DNA of 64,000 nucleotides from Phycisphaerales bacterium (GCA_003142595.1 PLMU01000013.1:1-64000); one strand, 5' to 3'; numbered from the stretch's first letter, positions 1-9,140 are shown. Notes: generated from the letters alone by a model not told the origin. Numbers and translations are program-made.

Positions 1-235
1 TTGCCAATTCCTTCATTATTCCGGCGGTGATACGCTCTACCCAGATATACTCCGGGTTATAGCTGTGGACGATAAGTACCTTCATAGATTTGACGCTGGG
101 TTTTGCAGGCTCGGGCAACAACGTTGTTCCAACAGATTTTGATTGATGCGACCAGTATAAAAAGAACACGATTGCTCCGACCGCTACAACGCCAAATGCC
201 CACACTCCGGCAGCCTTGAGTCCTGATAGTTTCAT
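1..235 (-). CDS. Membrane-anchored periplasmic-binding-like protein, N-terminus only
   Basis: The gene runs off the left edge, so only about 78 N-terminal residues are visible. It starts at the ATG complementary to 233-235, with AGGTG a few bases upstream. Residues about 9-27 form one strongly hydrophobic segment, an uncleaved anchor or signal peptide. A short polar linker follows, then a strand-like stretch VLIVHSYNPEYIWVERI. That opening resembles the first strand and loop of ABC-type substrate-binding proteins of the PF04392 type, which also occur as sensor domains of histidine kinases. Which of these the full gene encodes cannot be told here. It is transcribed in the same direction as the cyclophilin gene upstream. 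Confidence 0.6.
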   Translation of the reverse strand, partial: MKLSGLKAAGVWAFGVVAVGAIVFFLYWSHQSKSVGTTLLPEPAKPSVKSMKVLIVHSYNPEYIWVERITAGIMKELA

Positions 236-331
236 GATACACCTACAAAAAAACCTTGTATTTTATACTTTTCATACTGATGAATCGCATAAAGTATACT
301 TCAGCAAAGTTTGCCGGGGGCGGCTAAATAA

Positions 332-979
332 TTATTCGACGCGGATTGATTTAATCAAAACAGTTTCGAGCGGCACATCGCCGGGTTTAGTCGGGACTGC
401 TGCTATTTTATCGACAACATCCATACCTTCAACTACTTTGCCGAATACAGCATATCCTGCGTCACGAACGCCATAGTTGAGAAAATCGCTGTTGCCGTGA
501 TTAATAAAGAACTGGGAAGTTGCGCTATCCGGGTCGGGGAGTCGAGCCATAGCAATTGTGCCGCGGTCGTTTTTCAGGCCGTTTTGGGATTCGTTGGCAA
601 TCGACGAGCGGGTATCTTTCAGACGCATATCAGCTGTCATACCGCCGCCTTGAATCATAAAACCCTTTATAACACGATGAAAAATTGTGCCGTCGTAAAA
701 TTTGTCCTGCACATACTGGAGAAAATTGGCACAGGTAATCGGGGCCTTTTCCGCGTTCAACTCGACTACAATATCCCCTTTGCTGGTTGAAATCCTTACT
801 TTTGTTGCGCCTTTTGTCACATTGCCGGTTGCGGCAGGCTTAGCTTCGCTATTTTGTTTTGTCATCGTATTTTCACTTTCTTTTGCTGATGGTTGTTTGG
901 TTTGCTGCGGATGTTTATTGCATCCCGTGAAGAGACAAACAGTTGCAATTAACAATACAATAGAGGCTTTTTTTAACAT
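332..979 (-). CDS. Cyclophilin-type peptidyl-prolyl cis-trans isomerase, lipoprotein
   Basis: A 215-residue protein with a lipoprotein signal: a hydrophobic stretch ending in LFTGC, so Cys20 would be lipidated and the protein anchored to a membrane. A polar linker reaches to about residue 60, followed by a cyclophilin domain of the usual size. Family motifs are present: [14 protein letters not shown] (with the catalytic Arg), GTIAMAR, and SQFFINHG. It would catalyse proline isomerisation during folding of exported proteins. GAAAGGAC precedes the ATG, and a good promoter lies just upstream. The next gene downstream on the same strand starts about 100 bases away. Confidence 0.93.
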   Translation of the reverse strand: MLKKASIVLLIATVCLFTGCNKHPQQTKQPSAKESENTMTKQNSEAKPAATGNVTKGATKVRISTSKGDIVVELNAEKAPITCANFLQYVQDKFYDGTIFHRVIKGFMIQGGGMTADMRLKDTRSSIANESQNGLKNDRGTIAMARLPDPDSATSQFFINHGNSDFLNYGVRDAGYAVFGKVVEGMDVVDKIAAVPTKPGDVPLETVLIKSIRVE

Positions 980-1017
980 TTTTTGTCCTTTCGGTAATTT
1001 ACACCAATGAAGGTTAA

Positions 1018-1046
1018 ATTATACCAACATTTTTGTTATCGGGCAA
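1018..1046 (-). promoter_or_regulatory. Sigma70-type promoter of the cyclophilin gene
   Basis: On the minus strand TTGCCC (1046-1041) and a perfect TATAAT (1023-1018) are separated by exactly 17 bases. Transcription would start near 1011, about 30 bases before the cyclophilin ATG at 979. Predicted by eye from the consensus only. Confidence 0.5.
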
Positions 1047-1117
1047 CTTTTTTAACTTTAATAAAACACATCCGGTTGTTATACTGCCCATCGATTTTAT
1101 TGTTAAAGGAGGCACGA

Positions 1118-1744
1118 ATGTTTTTTAAGTTTTTCCCAAAAGATTTCAACTTCTTTGATCTGTTTGAACAACAGGTAGGTCACGCTGTGGCGGCATCGCG
1201 TTTTTTCAAGGAAGTGGTGTCCCGCAACTGTGTGAATGAAGATACAGTGAGCAAGATGTCGGCGATTGAGCACCAGGCGGACGACGTGGCGCACACGATT
1301 ATTGAACAGTTAAACAAGACGTTCATCACGCCGATTGACAGGGAAGACATCCATGCTCTTACGATGAAAATTGATGACATCGTCGATATGATAGATACCA
1401 TTGTGAACCGGCTGAGAATTTATAATATCACCGGCGTGGACAAGAACCTGGTGGAATTCGCCAATGTGATTGAGGAGTCGGTGCAGGCCGTGGCACTGGC
1501 CGTCGGGGGGCTGCGAAACATCAAAAACGTCAAGGTGGTTTTCGACGCCTGCGTGGAGGTCAATCGTTTGGAAAATGTCGGTGACACAATGCGCGACGAG
1601 ATGCTGATGGAGCTTTTTACGACCGTGAAGGACCCGATTGCGGTGATAAAATTGAAAGATATTTATGTATACGCTGAAACCGTGCTGGACATTTGCGAAG
1701 ATGTAGCTCATGTTGTTGATTCCATTATGGTCAAACAGGCCTGA
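1118..1744 (+). CDS. DUF47 / PhoU-like phosphate transport regulator
   Basis: A 208-residue, almost entirely helical protein of the DUF47 (TIGR00153, PhoU-like) family. The start at 1118 is chosen because it follows a strong Shine-Dalgarno AAAGGAGG; an in-frame extension upstream lacks a ribosome site and has no family character. Visible family features are the N-terminal aromatic FFKFFPKDFNFFDLF and acidic metal-binding-like helices such as MKIDDIVDMIDTI and YAETVLDICEDVAHV. Such proteins accompany PiT transporters and are thought to control them. The PiT gene begins two bases after this stop, so the two are surely one operon. Confidence 0.9.
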   Translation: MFFKFFPKDFNFFDLFEQQVGHAVAASRFFKEVVSRNCVNEDTVSKMSAIEHQADDVAHTIIEQLNKTFITPIDREDIHALTMKIDDIVDMIDTIVNRLRIYNITGVDKNLVEFANVIEESVQAVALAVGGLRNIKNVKVVFDACVEVNRLENVGDTMRDEMLMELFTTVKDPIAVIKLKDIYVYAETVLDICEDVAHVVDSIMVKQA

Positions 1745-1746
1745 TT

Positions 1747-2733
1747 ATGACGTTGAGCATTTTATTTCTAGTCCTTCTGGCGCTTGTCTTTGATTTTCTA
1801 AACGGCTTTCACGACTCGGCCAATTCTATTGCCACGATTGTCTCCACTCGCGTTCTGAAGCCGAAATACGCTGTGATGTGGGCGGCATTTTTTAACTTTA
1901 TCGCTTTTCTGTTTCTTGGCCTCCATGTTGCCAATACTATAGGCAAAGGTATCATCGACATCGCGATTGTGGACCAGAGGATTATTTTTGGGACGCTCGC
2001 CGGTGCGTGCAGTTGGAACGTGATTACGTGGTATTTAGGACTGCCGACCAGCTCCTCCCATGCTTTAATCGGCGGACTGATAGGCGCGGCGCTGGTCAAG
2101 ACGGGACAACAAGCTCTGGTCTGGTCAGGAATTATAAAAACGGTTGCATTCATATTCATTTCCCCCATAGCGGGGCTTTTATTAGGATTGTTTCTCGGCA
2201 ACATCGTTTACTGGGCCTGTCGAAAAACCTCACCCACGATGGTTGACAATGTTTTCCGAAAAGGTCAACTTTTCTCGGCCGCATTATACAGCATAGGGCA
2301 CGGCGGTAACGATGCGCAAAAAACCATGGGCATTATCGCCAGTTTGCTATTCAGTGCCGGCCTGCTGGGCAAAAACTTTCATATTCCTTTAATCGTAGTG
2401 ATCCTCTGCTATACCGCCATTGCTCTGGGGACGATGTGCGGCGGCTGGCGGATTGTCAAAACGATGGGGCAGAAAGTGGCCAAACTAAAACCGGTTGATG
2501 GCTTTTGCGCGGAATCCAGCGCCGCTCTGGCATTGCTGGTTTCAACTGCCTTCGGCATTCCGGTCAGCACCACGCACACTATCACCGGGGCGATTATGGG
2601 AGTGGGGTCGCTGCGGCGGCTCAGCGCCGTCCACTGGGGCATTGTCGGCAAGATAGTCTGGGCATGGATATTAACCATTCCGGCTTCCGCAGCGATATCG
2701 GCGCTGACTTACAAATTAGCAGGTTCATTTTGA
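1747..2733 (+). CDS. PiT-family inorganic phosphate transporter
   Basis: A 328-residue polytopic inner-membrane protein of the PiT (PF01384) family, which imports phosphate by cation symport. Both inverted signature repeats are visible: the N-terminal GFHDSANSIATIVSTRVL and the C-terminal PVSTTHTITGAIMGVGSLRR, with a second SIGHGGNDAQKTMGI motif between them. The length fits the short bacterial form without a large central loop. It lies two bases after the DUF47 gene. Its stop codon sits inside a very strong hairpin (2718-2740) that may end or protect the transcript. Confidence 0.95.
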   Translation: MTLSILFLVLLALVFDFLNGFHDSANSIATIVSTRVLKPKYAVMWAAFFNFIAFLFLGLHVANTIGKGIIDIAIVDQRIIFGTLAGACSWNVITWYLGLPTSSSHALIGGLIGAALVKTGQQALVWSGIIKTVAFIFISPIAGLLLGLFLGNIVYWACRKTSPTMVDNVFRKGQLFSAALYSIGHGGNDAQKTMGIIASLLFSAGLLGKNFHIPLIVVILCYTAIALGTMCGGWRIVKTMGQKVAKLKPVDGFCAESSAALALLVSTAFGIPVSTTHTITGAIMGVGSLRRLSAVHWGIVGKIVWAWILTIPASAAISALTYKLAGSF

Positions 2734-2740
2734 ACCTGCT
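2718..2740 (+). terminator. Perfect hairpin across the PiT stop codon
   Basis: Perfect 10-base arms (AGCAGGTTCA and TGAACCTGCT) around a TTT loop. The PiT stop TGA (2731-2733) is the first codon of the right arm. No T-tract follows, so this is not a textbook intrinsic terminator; it may act as a transcript 3' barrier, terminate with help, or couple translation to termination. Confidence 0.45.
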
Positions 2741-2766
2741 GCAGTCAGGAGAGAAATAATATCAGC

Positions 2767-2795
2767 TTGCCTCTGTAAAACCAACATCATATAAT
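2767..2795 (+). promoter_or_regulatory. Sigma70-type promoter of hisH-hisF
   Basis: TTGCCT (2767-2772), a 17-base spacer and a perfect TATAAT (2790-2795). The expected transcription start near 2802 lies about 12 bases before the hisH ATG, giving a very short leader. This separates hisHF from the upstream phosphate operon. Confidence 0.55.
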
Positions 2796-2813
2796 ATAGC
2801 CAAGGCAGGCAAT

Positions 2814-3437
2814 ATGATAACAATAATCGACTACAAGGCGGGAAATCTTACAAGCGTTCAGCTTGCGTTCGAATCTATCGGGCAGAAAGTAAAAATCACT
2901 GATAAGCCGCAAGATATACTCTGCGCAGAAAAAATCGTTTTCCCAGGCGTCGGTGCGGCAAAGGCCGCGATGGACAGCCTGAAAAAACTAAAATTAATCG
3001 AGCCTATCCGGAAAGTAATCGCTGACGGCATTCCATTTCTGGGTATCTGTATCGGGATGCAGGTTCTATTCGAGACCAGCGAAGAAGACGGCGGGACAGA
3101 ATGTATGAGTATTTTGCCGGGGACAGTAAAAAAATTCAAAACTTCAGATAAACTGTGCAAGATTCCGCAGATTGGCTGGAACGCAGTAAAAATCGTCAGA
3201 CCGCACCCTGTTTTCGCCGGCATCGAAGACCAGAGCGAATTTTACTTCGTGCACAGCTATTATCCTGCGTGCAGCGATAAAAATAATATAATAGGTCAGA
3301 CTGAATACGCGGACGCAGTCTTTGCAAGCGCGGCGGGAAGAAAAAATCTTGTCGCGGTACAATTTCACCCGGAAAAATCCGGAAGAATCGGCCTGAGACT
3401 GCTTAAAAATTTCAGTGACTGGGACGAAGGATGCTGA
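2814..3437 (+). CDS. hisH: Imidazole glycerol phosphate synthase, glutaminase subunit
   Basis: A 207-residue class I glutamine amidotransferase. It would release ammonia from glutamine and feed it to HisF in histidine and purine-carboxamide formation. The nucleophile Cys lies in FLGICIGMQ, the oxyanion strand in [11 protein letters not shown], and the His/Glu pair in [10 protein letters not shown]. The length is typical of HisH. A weak AGGCAGG precedes the ATG. The gene overlaps hisF by seven bases. No other histidine gene is nearby, so the rest of the pathway must lie elsewhere. Confidence 0.95.
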   Translation: MITIIDYKAGNLTSVQLAFESIGQKVKITDKPQDILCAEKIVFPGVGAAKAAMDSLKKLKLIEPIRKVIADGIPFLGICIGMQVLFETSEEDGGTECMSILPGTVKKFKTSDKLCKIPQIGWNAVKIVRPHPVFAGIEDQSEFYFVHSYYPACSDKNNIIGQTEYADAVFASAAGRKNLVAVQFHPEKSGRIGLRLLKNFSDWDEGC

Positions 3438-4210
3438 CGAAAAGAATAATACCATGCCTGGATGTCAGGAACCGCAAGGTTACCAAGGGCGTTAAGTTTC
3501 AAAATAATATCGACCTTGGCGACCCGGTTGAGATGGCTGTGGGCTATAGCGACGGCGGATGCGATGAGCTGGTTTTCTACGATATAACCGCTTCGGCAGA
3601 GGGAAGGCCCATAGATATCGATATGGTGCGCGAGGTCGCAAAGGCGGTACATATACCGTTCGCTGTCGGCGGCGGGATAAAAGATCTCGAAGATATGAGG
3701 CGGGTGCTTCTGGCGGGAGCTGAAAAGGTAAGCGTAAATTCACTTGCGGTGAAAAATCCGGATATTATCTCCCAGGGAGCTAAACAATTCGGCTCGCAGT
3801 GCATCGTGCTGGGAATGGACCCTGTGAAGGTTGAAAAAAGCGATAAGTTTCCAAGCGGCTACGAAATAACTATCCAGGGCTTTCGGACGAGAACCGGCCT
3901 TGACGCATTAGAGTGGGCCAAACGAGCAGAAGGACTGGGGGCGGGCGAAATAGTCGTAAACAGCGTTGACGCGGACGGCACGCAGACAGGATTTGAAATT
4001 AATCTTACAAGAATGATCGCTGAAAATGTCGGCATCCCGGTGGTGGCAAGCGGCGGAGCAGGAACATATCAGCACCTAATTGATGTATTTACCAAAGGCA
4101 AAGCTGACGCGGCAATTGTAGCGAGTATGATTCATACGGGAAAGTTTACAATTAAACAAATTAAAGATAAACTTATCGCGGCGAATATACCTATAAGACA
4201 AAAATGGTAA
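3431..4210 (+). CDS. hisF: Imidazole glycerol phosphate synthase, cyclase subunit
   Basis: A 259-residue (beta/alpha)8 barrel. It opens with [11 protein letters not shown], holding the catalytic Asp, and has the second catalytic Asp in VLGMDP. Phosphate-binding [10 protein letters not shown] and [11 protein letters not shown] are present, as is [15 protein letters not shown]. It makes imidazole glycerol phosphate and AICAR with HisH. The start overlaps the hisH end, suggesting coupled translation. Sugar-modifying HisF paralogues exist in pseudaminic or legionaminic acid clusters, but no companion amidotransferase of that pathway is next to this pair, so a histidine role is favoured. Confidence 0.95.
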   Translation: MLTKRIIPCLDVRNRKVTKGVKFQNNIDLGDPVEMAVGYSDGGCDELVFYDITASAEGRPIDIDMVREVAKAVHIPFAVGGGIKDLEDMRRVLLAGAEKVSVNSLAVKNPDIISQGAKQFGSQCIVLGMDPVKVEKSDKFPSGYEITIQGFRTRTGLDALEWAKRAEGLGAGEIVVNSVDADGTQTGFEINLTRMIAENVGIPVVASGGAGTYQHLIDVFTKGKADAAIVASMIHTGKFTIKQIKDKLIAANIPIRQKW

Positions 4211-4225
4211 TCCAGGGAGAGATTT

Positions 4226-5149
4226 ATGGACGCTTTAAAGAAAACCGTAAGCGTAATTGAGCCTGTAAGCGAGGCAATTGAAAAAACCAAAACAATTCTA
4301 TTCAGGCCTTTTGACGCGGAGAAATGGCTTGTAATCGGTTTTTGCGCATGGCTTGCAAACCTGCTGCACGGAGGGGTTCACGGGACGAATTTAAATTTTC
4401 ATAATCATCATCCGGCTATCCCGGAAACGGCAAAGATATTCGAATTATTCCGTGCCCACATAATTGCTATAAGTATTTTTACCACCATAGGAGCTGTTCT
4501 TATTATCAGTATCGTTATTCTGTGCCTGTGGCTGAGCAGCAGAGGACAGTTTATGTTTATCGATTGCCTGGCGAAAAACAAGGCACAAATTATACAGCCC
4601 TGGCAGATATTTAAACGGCAGGCAAATAGTCTTTTCGGTTTTAGACTACTTTTGACGGTTATAGGTTTTGGCGTAATTACAGCGATGTGCCTGCCAATAG
4701 TATTTTTCGCAATAGCCGCAAAAGCCTCTGACGTTTTTGCCATAACCGCCATAGTAATGATTTTTTTTATGGTTTTGCTTATTATATCAGCATCGTTAAT
4801 ACTTGGGCTTGTTCAGGCATTGGCATTTGATTTCGTCGTGCCGATAATGTATCTGCAAAAGATCAACATTCTGGCCGCGTGGCAGAGATTTTGGCCTATG
4901 CTGAAGTGCCACTTTGGGAAAATTATGCTTTACCTGCTCTTCAAACTTCTGATAACGATGTGTATCGGAGCAATTGTGATGTTCATTTTTGTTTTGGGCT
5001 GCTGTTGCTGCTGTATAAGCGTAATATTGCTGATACCCTATATAGGCACTGTTATCTTGCTGCCGTTTCCAAGTTTTTCAAAACTTTACAATCTCTGTTT
5101 TGTCAGGCAGTTCGGTAGCGAATTCGATGTTTTTTCTTCAGCGGCGTAA
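4226..5149 (+). CDS. Polytopic membrane protein of unknown function
   Basis: A 307-residue protein that starts 15 bases after hisF, behind GGGAGAG, so it is probably in the same transcript. An N-terminal amphipathic part contains FRPFDAEKWLVIGFCAWL, followed by a His-rich loop (HNHHP) and about five or six hydrophobic segments. One segment carries a run of five cysteines (GCCCCC) near residue 260. The layout resembles uncharacterised membrane proteins with an N-terminal 'RPF...W' motif. No enzyme motif was recognised, and no function is proposed. Confidence 0.75.
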   Translation: MDALKKTVSVIEPVSEAIEKTKTILFRPFDAEKWLVIGFCAWLANLLHGGVHGTNLNFHNHHPAIPETAKIFELFRAHIIAISIFTTIGAVLIISIVILCLWLSSRGQFMFIDCLAKNKAQIIQPWQIFKRQANSLFGFRLLLTVIGFGVITAMCLPIVFFAIAAKASDVFAITAIVMIFFMVLLIISASLILGLVQALAFDFVVPIMYLQKINILAAWQRFWPMLKCHFGKIMLYLLFKLLITMCIGAIVMFIFVLGCCCCCISVILLIPYIGTVILLPFPSFSKLYNLCFVRQFGSEFDVFSSAA

Positions 5150-5151
5150 AA

Positions 5152-6405
5152 TTAATTTTCCTGGTGTCTTAATGAATCCAGGATAACCGCACCTAAACGC
5201 CTTGCCGCCGGAAAGTCATTTGCCGTGATTAAATTGCCGTCAATTTCAATGGGAGTGTCTGTCCATTTGGCTCCGGCCTGAATAAGTATTGTCCGCTGCG
5301 TGGGATAACTTGCTATATTTTTGCCTTTGACGATACCGGCATTGGCAAATATACCGGGAGCTGTCTCGATAGCCGCGAGAATTTTACCTTTATCATTTGC
5401 CGCGCGGACAAGATTTAAAGCATCCTGATTGGTTAAGTATTCATTCACGGTCGGGCTTCCAATAAAAATAAAGGCATCATAATCGTTGACTTTTATATCT
5501 TTGACAAGAATTGTCGCCGTAACGGTATTCATTTGCACACCTTTTATTTCACCCGTAATTGAGCATGCAATGTCCATCTGAACGCCTCCTATCTTGAGAA
5601 CATCCTGGACGTCAAAAAATTCTGCGTCGTTGAAATAACTACTTACAATTATAATAACCGCTCTTTTTTTGGATATATCAACCGGCCGACTGACAGCCGG
5701 AGACTGAACTGTTTCACGTGATAAAACCGGCACAAAAGAAGGCTTTTGAGATGTATTGCCGGTGCAAATCAAATATACCGGCTCAAGGTTTTCTGCAAAT
5801 TTGCAGATTCTGGCAATCGTTTTAGAGTCAAAAGCGCCTATAGGCACAGAACCAAGACCCAGAGTAACCGCTTGCAGGTCGATATTCTGCGCGATGCGGC
5901 CGGCTTCAAGGCAAAGAAGCTTTTCACCTCTGCCGCGGAATTTGGCCTCTATTTTATTCACGAACCCGGCAACAATAAAAATACATGGAGCACTCTGCAC
6001 TGTCCACTGCCTGAAAGCGGCCCCGGAAAGCCCCGGTCTTAAATCGCCGTTAATATACTTGACCAAATCATTGTTGTTCGGCTCGTAAAGATACAAACCA
6101 TCCGGCAGCATGACATACAACTGCATCGGATTAATCACCGCAGCAGCAGACGGAGCAGACCTCAAACTCGAATTTGGTTCCGCTGTACCTGCCCAGCATA
6201 ACTGGCTTATTTGATTTATTTTCAGCGGCTCGGCAGTAAACTGCTGTATGCTTCTGAGATTCTTAATCGCCTGTTCAAGAGAAATGCTGCCATTCAAAAT
6301 CGGTTCAGGCAGTCTTATGATTGTTATCGCTTCGCCGGCAGCGGCTGCGGGTTGAGCCAAAAGACTTGAAGTCAGCAGCAGAACAAATAATAATACTTTT
6401 TTCAT
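5152..6405 (-). CDS. Secreted SagB-type nitroreductase fused to a DJ-1/PfpI-like domain
   Basis: A 417-residue protein whose start at 6405 is supported by GAAGGG upstream and by a clean Sec signal peptide (MKKVLLFVLLL...QPAAAAGEA). Residues about 30-220 match SagB-type nitroreductase-fold proteins, with LEQAIKNLRSIQQFTAEPL in place of the usual RRSxR..., GRIAQNIDLQAVTLGLGSVPIGAF and an FMN-fold C-terminal strand. Residues about 245-410 match DJ-1/PfpI proteins. There the usual Ala-Ile-Cys-His elbow reads AAIETAPGIFANAGI, so the nucleophilic Cys is replaced. The domain may bind rather than cleave. The gene ends two bases from the converging membrane-protein gene and follows the small gene at 6424-6747. 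Confidence 0.8.
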   Translation of the reverse strand: MKKVLLFVLLLTSSLLAQPAAAAGEAITIIRLPEPILNGSISLEQAIKNLRSIQQFTAEPLKINQISQLCWAGTAEPNSSLRSAPSAAAVINPMQLYVMLPDGLYLYEPNNNDLVKYINGDLRPGLSGAAFRQWTVQSAPCIFIVAGFVNKIEAKFRGRGEKLLCLEAGRIAQNIDLQAVTLGLGSVPIGAFDSKTIARICKFAENLEPVYLICTGNTSQKPSFVPVLSRETVQSPAVSRPVDISKKRAVIIIVSSYFNDAEFFDVQDVLKIGGVQMDIACSITGEIKGVQMNTVTATILVKDIKVNDYDAFIFIGSPTVNEYLTNQDALNLVRAANDKGKILAAIETAPGIFANAGIVKGKNIASYPTQRTILIQAGAKWTDTPIEIDGNLITANDFPAARRLGAVILDSLRHQEN

Positions 6406-6423
6406 TTTAAAACCCTTCAAAAA

Positions 6424-6747
6424 TCAGTCTTCATCTTTTTCGAGCGGACCTGTTTGGCCGCCCCTTTTGTGTTTGTAAATAAGATGCAAATTGCGAAAAT
6501 AAATCAGCGAATTAAGCGAAAAACCAAGTATAAAAATAGGCTCGACCCTGTGGATGCTGTAGATAAGCAATATAATACTGCCTATTATAGACAGATACCA
6601 GAATGATACAGGGACGTGCGATTTTTTCTTAAATTCACTTACGAGCCATTGAAGTATAAACCTGCCTGCGAAAGTAAACTGCCCTACCAGACCGAACATC
6701 GTCCAGATGGGCTCTTTTGAAAGTTCACCCACAAAAGACTCAACCAT
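6424..6747 (-). CDS. Lipid-A biosynthesis N-terminal domain (LABN) protein
   Basis: A 107-residue membrane protein of the PF07578 family. Family features are GLVGQFTFAGRFILQWLVSE, PVSFWYLSIIGS and the tail NSLIYFRNLHLIYK. Three hydrophobic segments are evident. The domain often stands beside or within lipid-A or polyprenyl-phosphate glycosyltransferase proteins, and its exact reaction is unknown. It precedes the nitroreductase/DJ-1 gene by 18 bases on the same strand and diverges from the VanZ gene, with a palindrome in the shared control region. Confidence 0.85.
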   Translation of the reverse strand: MVESFVGELSKEPIWTMFGLVGQFTFAGRFILQWLVSEFKKKSHVPVSFWYLSIIGSIILLIYSIHRVEPIFILGFSLNSLIYFRNLHLIYKHKRGGQTGPLEKDED

Positions 6748-6785
6748 AAACTTCTCCTGAAAAAGAAATTAACTGGTTTATAATA

Positions 6786-6797
6786 ACCAAATTTGGT
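6786..6797. promoter_or_regulatory. Palindrome in the divergent LABN/VanZ promoter region
   Basis: A perfect 12-base palindrome ACCAAATTTGGT sits midway between two divergent genes. TATAAA follows on the plus strand (6798 on) and a TATTAT-like box lies on the other side. It could be an operator serving both promoters; there is no independent proof. Confidence 0.3.
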
Positions 6798-6828
6798 ATA
6801 AAAACAACAATTTCTGGAAGATAAAATT

Positions 6829-7551
6829 ATGAAACGAACCAAAGAACAAAAATTATTTACAATTATCCTTGTATTTTACTGGGTTGGGATATTTGTTGCC
6901 ACACATATTCCGATGCCGGAATGGACAGGAAAAATGGGCGTCAGTGACAAAACAATGCACTTTTCCGCATTTATGATACTGACGATTCTGCTGTGGCTAA
7001 GCACAAGTTTTGAAAAAAAGGCGGACTGGAAAAAAATCCGGCCGTGGCTGATTATGGCAATCATATTGATTTACGCCGCCTCCGATGAGTTGTTACAGAA
7101 TTTTGTAAAAGGACGTTCAGCAGACATCTACGACGCGGCTTTCGACTCCCTTGGGGCGGCTACCGCTTTAGCACTGCTTACAATTTTAGTGCCGCATCAT
7201 GCGGCAATGATACTTTTTATAATATGTCCGATATTCTTACCTGCCCTGGTAATGTCGCAGCTTATACCGCCAAATTCGATGCTCGAATACCTGGCTTATC
7301 TGGTATGCTTCGCAATAGTTACTATCGCATGGATAATATATTTTTCCTCGGTTTATAATTTAAATTTGAGGCGACCGAAACACATACCGATATTTTTTGC
7401 CGGACCGGCAGGAACTGTTGCAATTGTAAAAATATACACGGCACTTACAGATAAGCCGATGCCGGAACATGCAATTTTAATTTCTTTCGCAGTGATAATA
7501 CTGACGCTTCTCATCTGGCATTCGATAACTCATAAAAGAGCCGCTATTTGA
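6829..7551 (+). CDS. VanZ-family membrane protein
   Basis: A 240-residue protein. The N-terminal half has the VanZ pattern: a first membrane segment, DKTMHFSAFMILT, and the signature ASDELLQNFVKGRSADIYDAAFDSLGA. The C-terminal half adds further hydrophobic segments and ends with a basic tail. VanZ itself gives low-level teicoplanin resistance, but the family is broad and mostly of unknown role. The last eight bases overlap the end of the converging TIGR03790 gene. Confidence 0.85.
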   Translation: MKRTKEQKLFTIILVFYWVGIFVATHIPMPEWTGKMGVSDKTMHFSAFMILTILLWLSTSFEKKADWKKIRPWLIMAIILIYAASDELLQNFVKGRSADIYDAAFDSLGAATALALLTILVPHHAAMILFIICPIFLPALVMSQLIPPNSMLEYLAYLVCFAIVTIAWIIYFSSVYNLNLRRPKHIPIFFAGPAGTVAIVKIYTALTDKPMPEHAILISFAVIILTLLIWHSITHKRAAI

Positions 7552-9112
7552 TATTAAGCTTGTAAAGGGGGTCGCCGACAAGAATAAGCTGCCAGGAATT
7601 ATAAGGATTTGTTCGGTAAAAAGCCTCGACAAGGCATTTGCCGTCAAGTAATTCAGCGAAAAATTTATCCGGCTCAGGAAATGACATAAGATAAGGTTCA
7701 TCGACCGGCCCCAAAGTCGCAGTAATACCGTGAACAAGCATCGCAGGACACCAGTTGGTGCTTGCGGCGTTACGCAAATCCATCGCCTCGAAACTTGCTA
7801 TATGAAAACCTACGGCGCCAGGGACAAAATCAAAGGCATCAATATATTTTTTCACGCTATACCAGCCGCAGTAAATTGCTGTTTTGGGACAGGAGCCCGG
7901 CGGAAAAAGCAATTCAGTGTTTTCAACAACGACTTTCATCGATGTGCGTTTTTTGAGCATATCGGCAAGCAAATGCAGACTTTTATCAAAAAATTCGTAC
8001 GAATACGGCGCGGGCTGGCCGGTAATCTTCATACCGCGGGCATCAATATACGCATTTCCGATAAGCCCTTTTTTCTCAGCTTCGAGAGCCTTATCGACGA
8101 GCCCTTCAGCTATTTTGACAGAGGGGCCGTCCAGCCTTGAAACCATAAGCGTTTTGGAAGGCAGCCAAAGAGGCATATTCTGCAAGTCGTTTTTCTGCCA
8201 GCGATAAAGATCATAATTTTCGAATAAAACCATCGAAAGTTCGCTGTCAACAGAAGCCGATGTTTCGATACCTTTGCATCTGTCGCTATCGGCCTTGAGA
8301 CTTGAAATGGCGTTCGCAAGGCCGCCGATTGCCTCAACAGATGTGTAAAAACTCATATTAAGTTTCTTCTCGACAGACCATTTTTCCTGCTCTGCCGTTT
8401 GCAGAACAAGACCGCTTTGATACAATTCGTCTTTCCGGGACAGTGACAGCACAAATGGAACCTGCAGCAATTGCTGTGCCTGTTGCTCGGCGTAAGCAGG
8501 ACCATGAAAAAGTATTAAGAGTTCTACCAAATCGTTATATTGCTTTTTTCTTTCCCCTTCCTGCTCGATATATGCAATCCTTGCTGCGGCATCTTTTATG
8601 TCATTGGATAGATGTTTTAAAATGTTCTCTGCCGATTCTGCCTGCTCAGGATTTTGAGGGTTTGTCAATTCCTTCCTGCCAAGCTGTATAAGCCGGCGGT
8701 AGGCACTTTTGAACTTATCTTCTTTAAGCGAACGAACAACGGAAAGTTTCGATACGAACTCGTCGGCATTTTTAACTCCACTGGCAGGAGCAACCTTAAT
8801 CGGCACGCCATAAACCGTTAACAAGCATTTAATCTGCCCGGGCTGACGATTCTCAACTATTTCCTTTCGTATCGCATCAGCCAGAATATTATTGTAATCC
8901 TGCCGACTTATTTGCTCAGTAAGAGTTTTTCCAAGTGATATTTTAAGGATATTTTTTTCCGGAACGGCTCTGGCTTTACAATAATACTCGGCAATTTGCA
9001 GCGATTCATTGACATCGGCATTTGCGATGACCAGGATTTGTGCAGGCTCAAGGGCATACACAAACCCTGAAAATAAAAACAGTATCAAAGTTAAAAAATA
9101 AATTTTTGTCAT
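7544..9112 (-). CDS. TIGR03790-family secreted protein
   Basis: A 522-residue protein with a signal peptide (MTKIYFLTLILFLFSGFVYA). The ATG at 9112 is preferred over an upstream TTG because it starts the signal peptide directly, although no clear ribosome site precedes it. After the signal comes ILVIANADVNESLQIAEYY...RAVPEKNIL, the hallmark opening of the TIGR03790 family. The C-terminal end has LVHGITATLGPVDEPYL and LVGDPLY, shared by that family and gingipain-like folds. No catalytic Cys-His pair could be assigned with confidence. The family is known from Planctomycetes and relatives, and its function is unknown. The gene sits downstream of the sugar transferase. Confidence 0.8.
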   Translation of the reverse strand: MTKIYFLTLILFLFSGFVYALEPAQILVIANADVNESLQIAEYYCKARAVPEKNILKISLGKTLTEQISRQDYNNILADAIRKEIVENRQPGQIKCLLTVYGVPIKVAPASGVKNADEFVSKLSVVRSLKEDKFKSAYRRLIQLGRKELTNPQNPEQAESAENILKHLSNDIKDAAARIAYIEQEGERKKQYNDLVELLILFHGPAYAEQQAQQLLQVPFVLSLSRKDELYQSGLVLQTAEQEKWSVEKKLNMSFYTSVEAIGGLANAISSLKADSDRCKGIETSASVDSELSMVLFENYDLYRWQKNDLQNMPLWLPSKTLMVSRLDGPSVKIAEGLVDKALEAEKKGLIGNAYIDARGMKITGQPAPYSYEFFDKSLHLLADMLKKRTSMKVVVENTELLFPPGSCPKTAIYCGWYSVKKYIDAFDFVPGAVGFHIASFEAMDLRNAASTNWCPAMLVHGITATLGPVDEPYLMSFPEPDKFFAELLDGKCLVEAFYRTNPYNSWQLILVGDPLYKLNIK

Positions 9113-9140
9113 TATTAAGAGCCACAAGTTCTGTAAGGCA

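Noticed and set aside
1080-1085. TATACT as -10 box of the DUF47/PiT operon
   Set aside because: No acceptable -35 hexamer stands at 16-18 bases, so it was not listed as a promoter.
2814-4210. hisH-hisF as sugar-amidating paralogues
   Set aside because: No companion N-sugar amidotransferase lies beside them, and the catalytic residues are those of true HisH/HisF.
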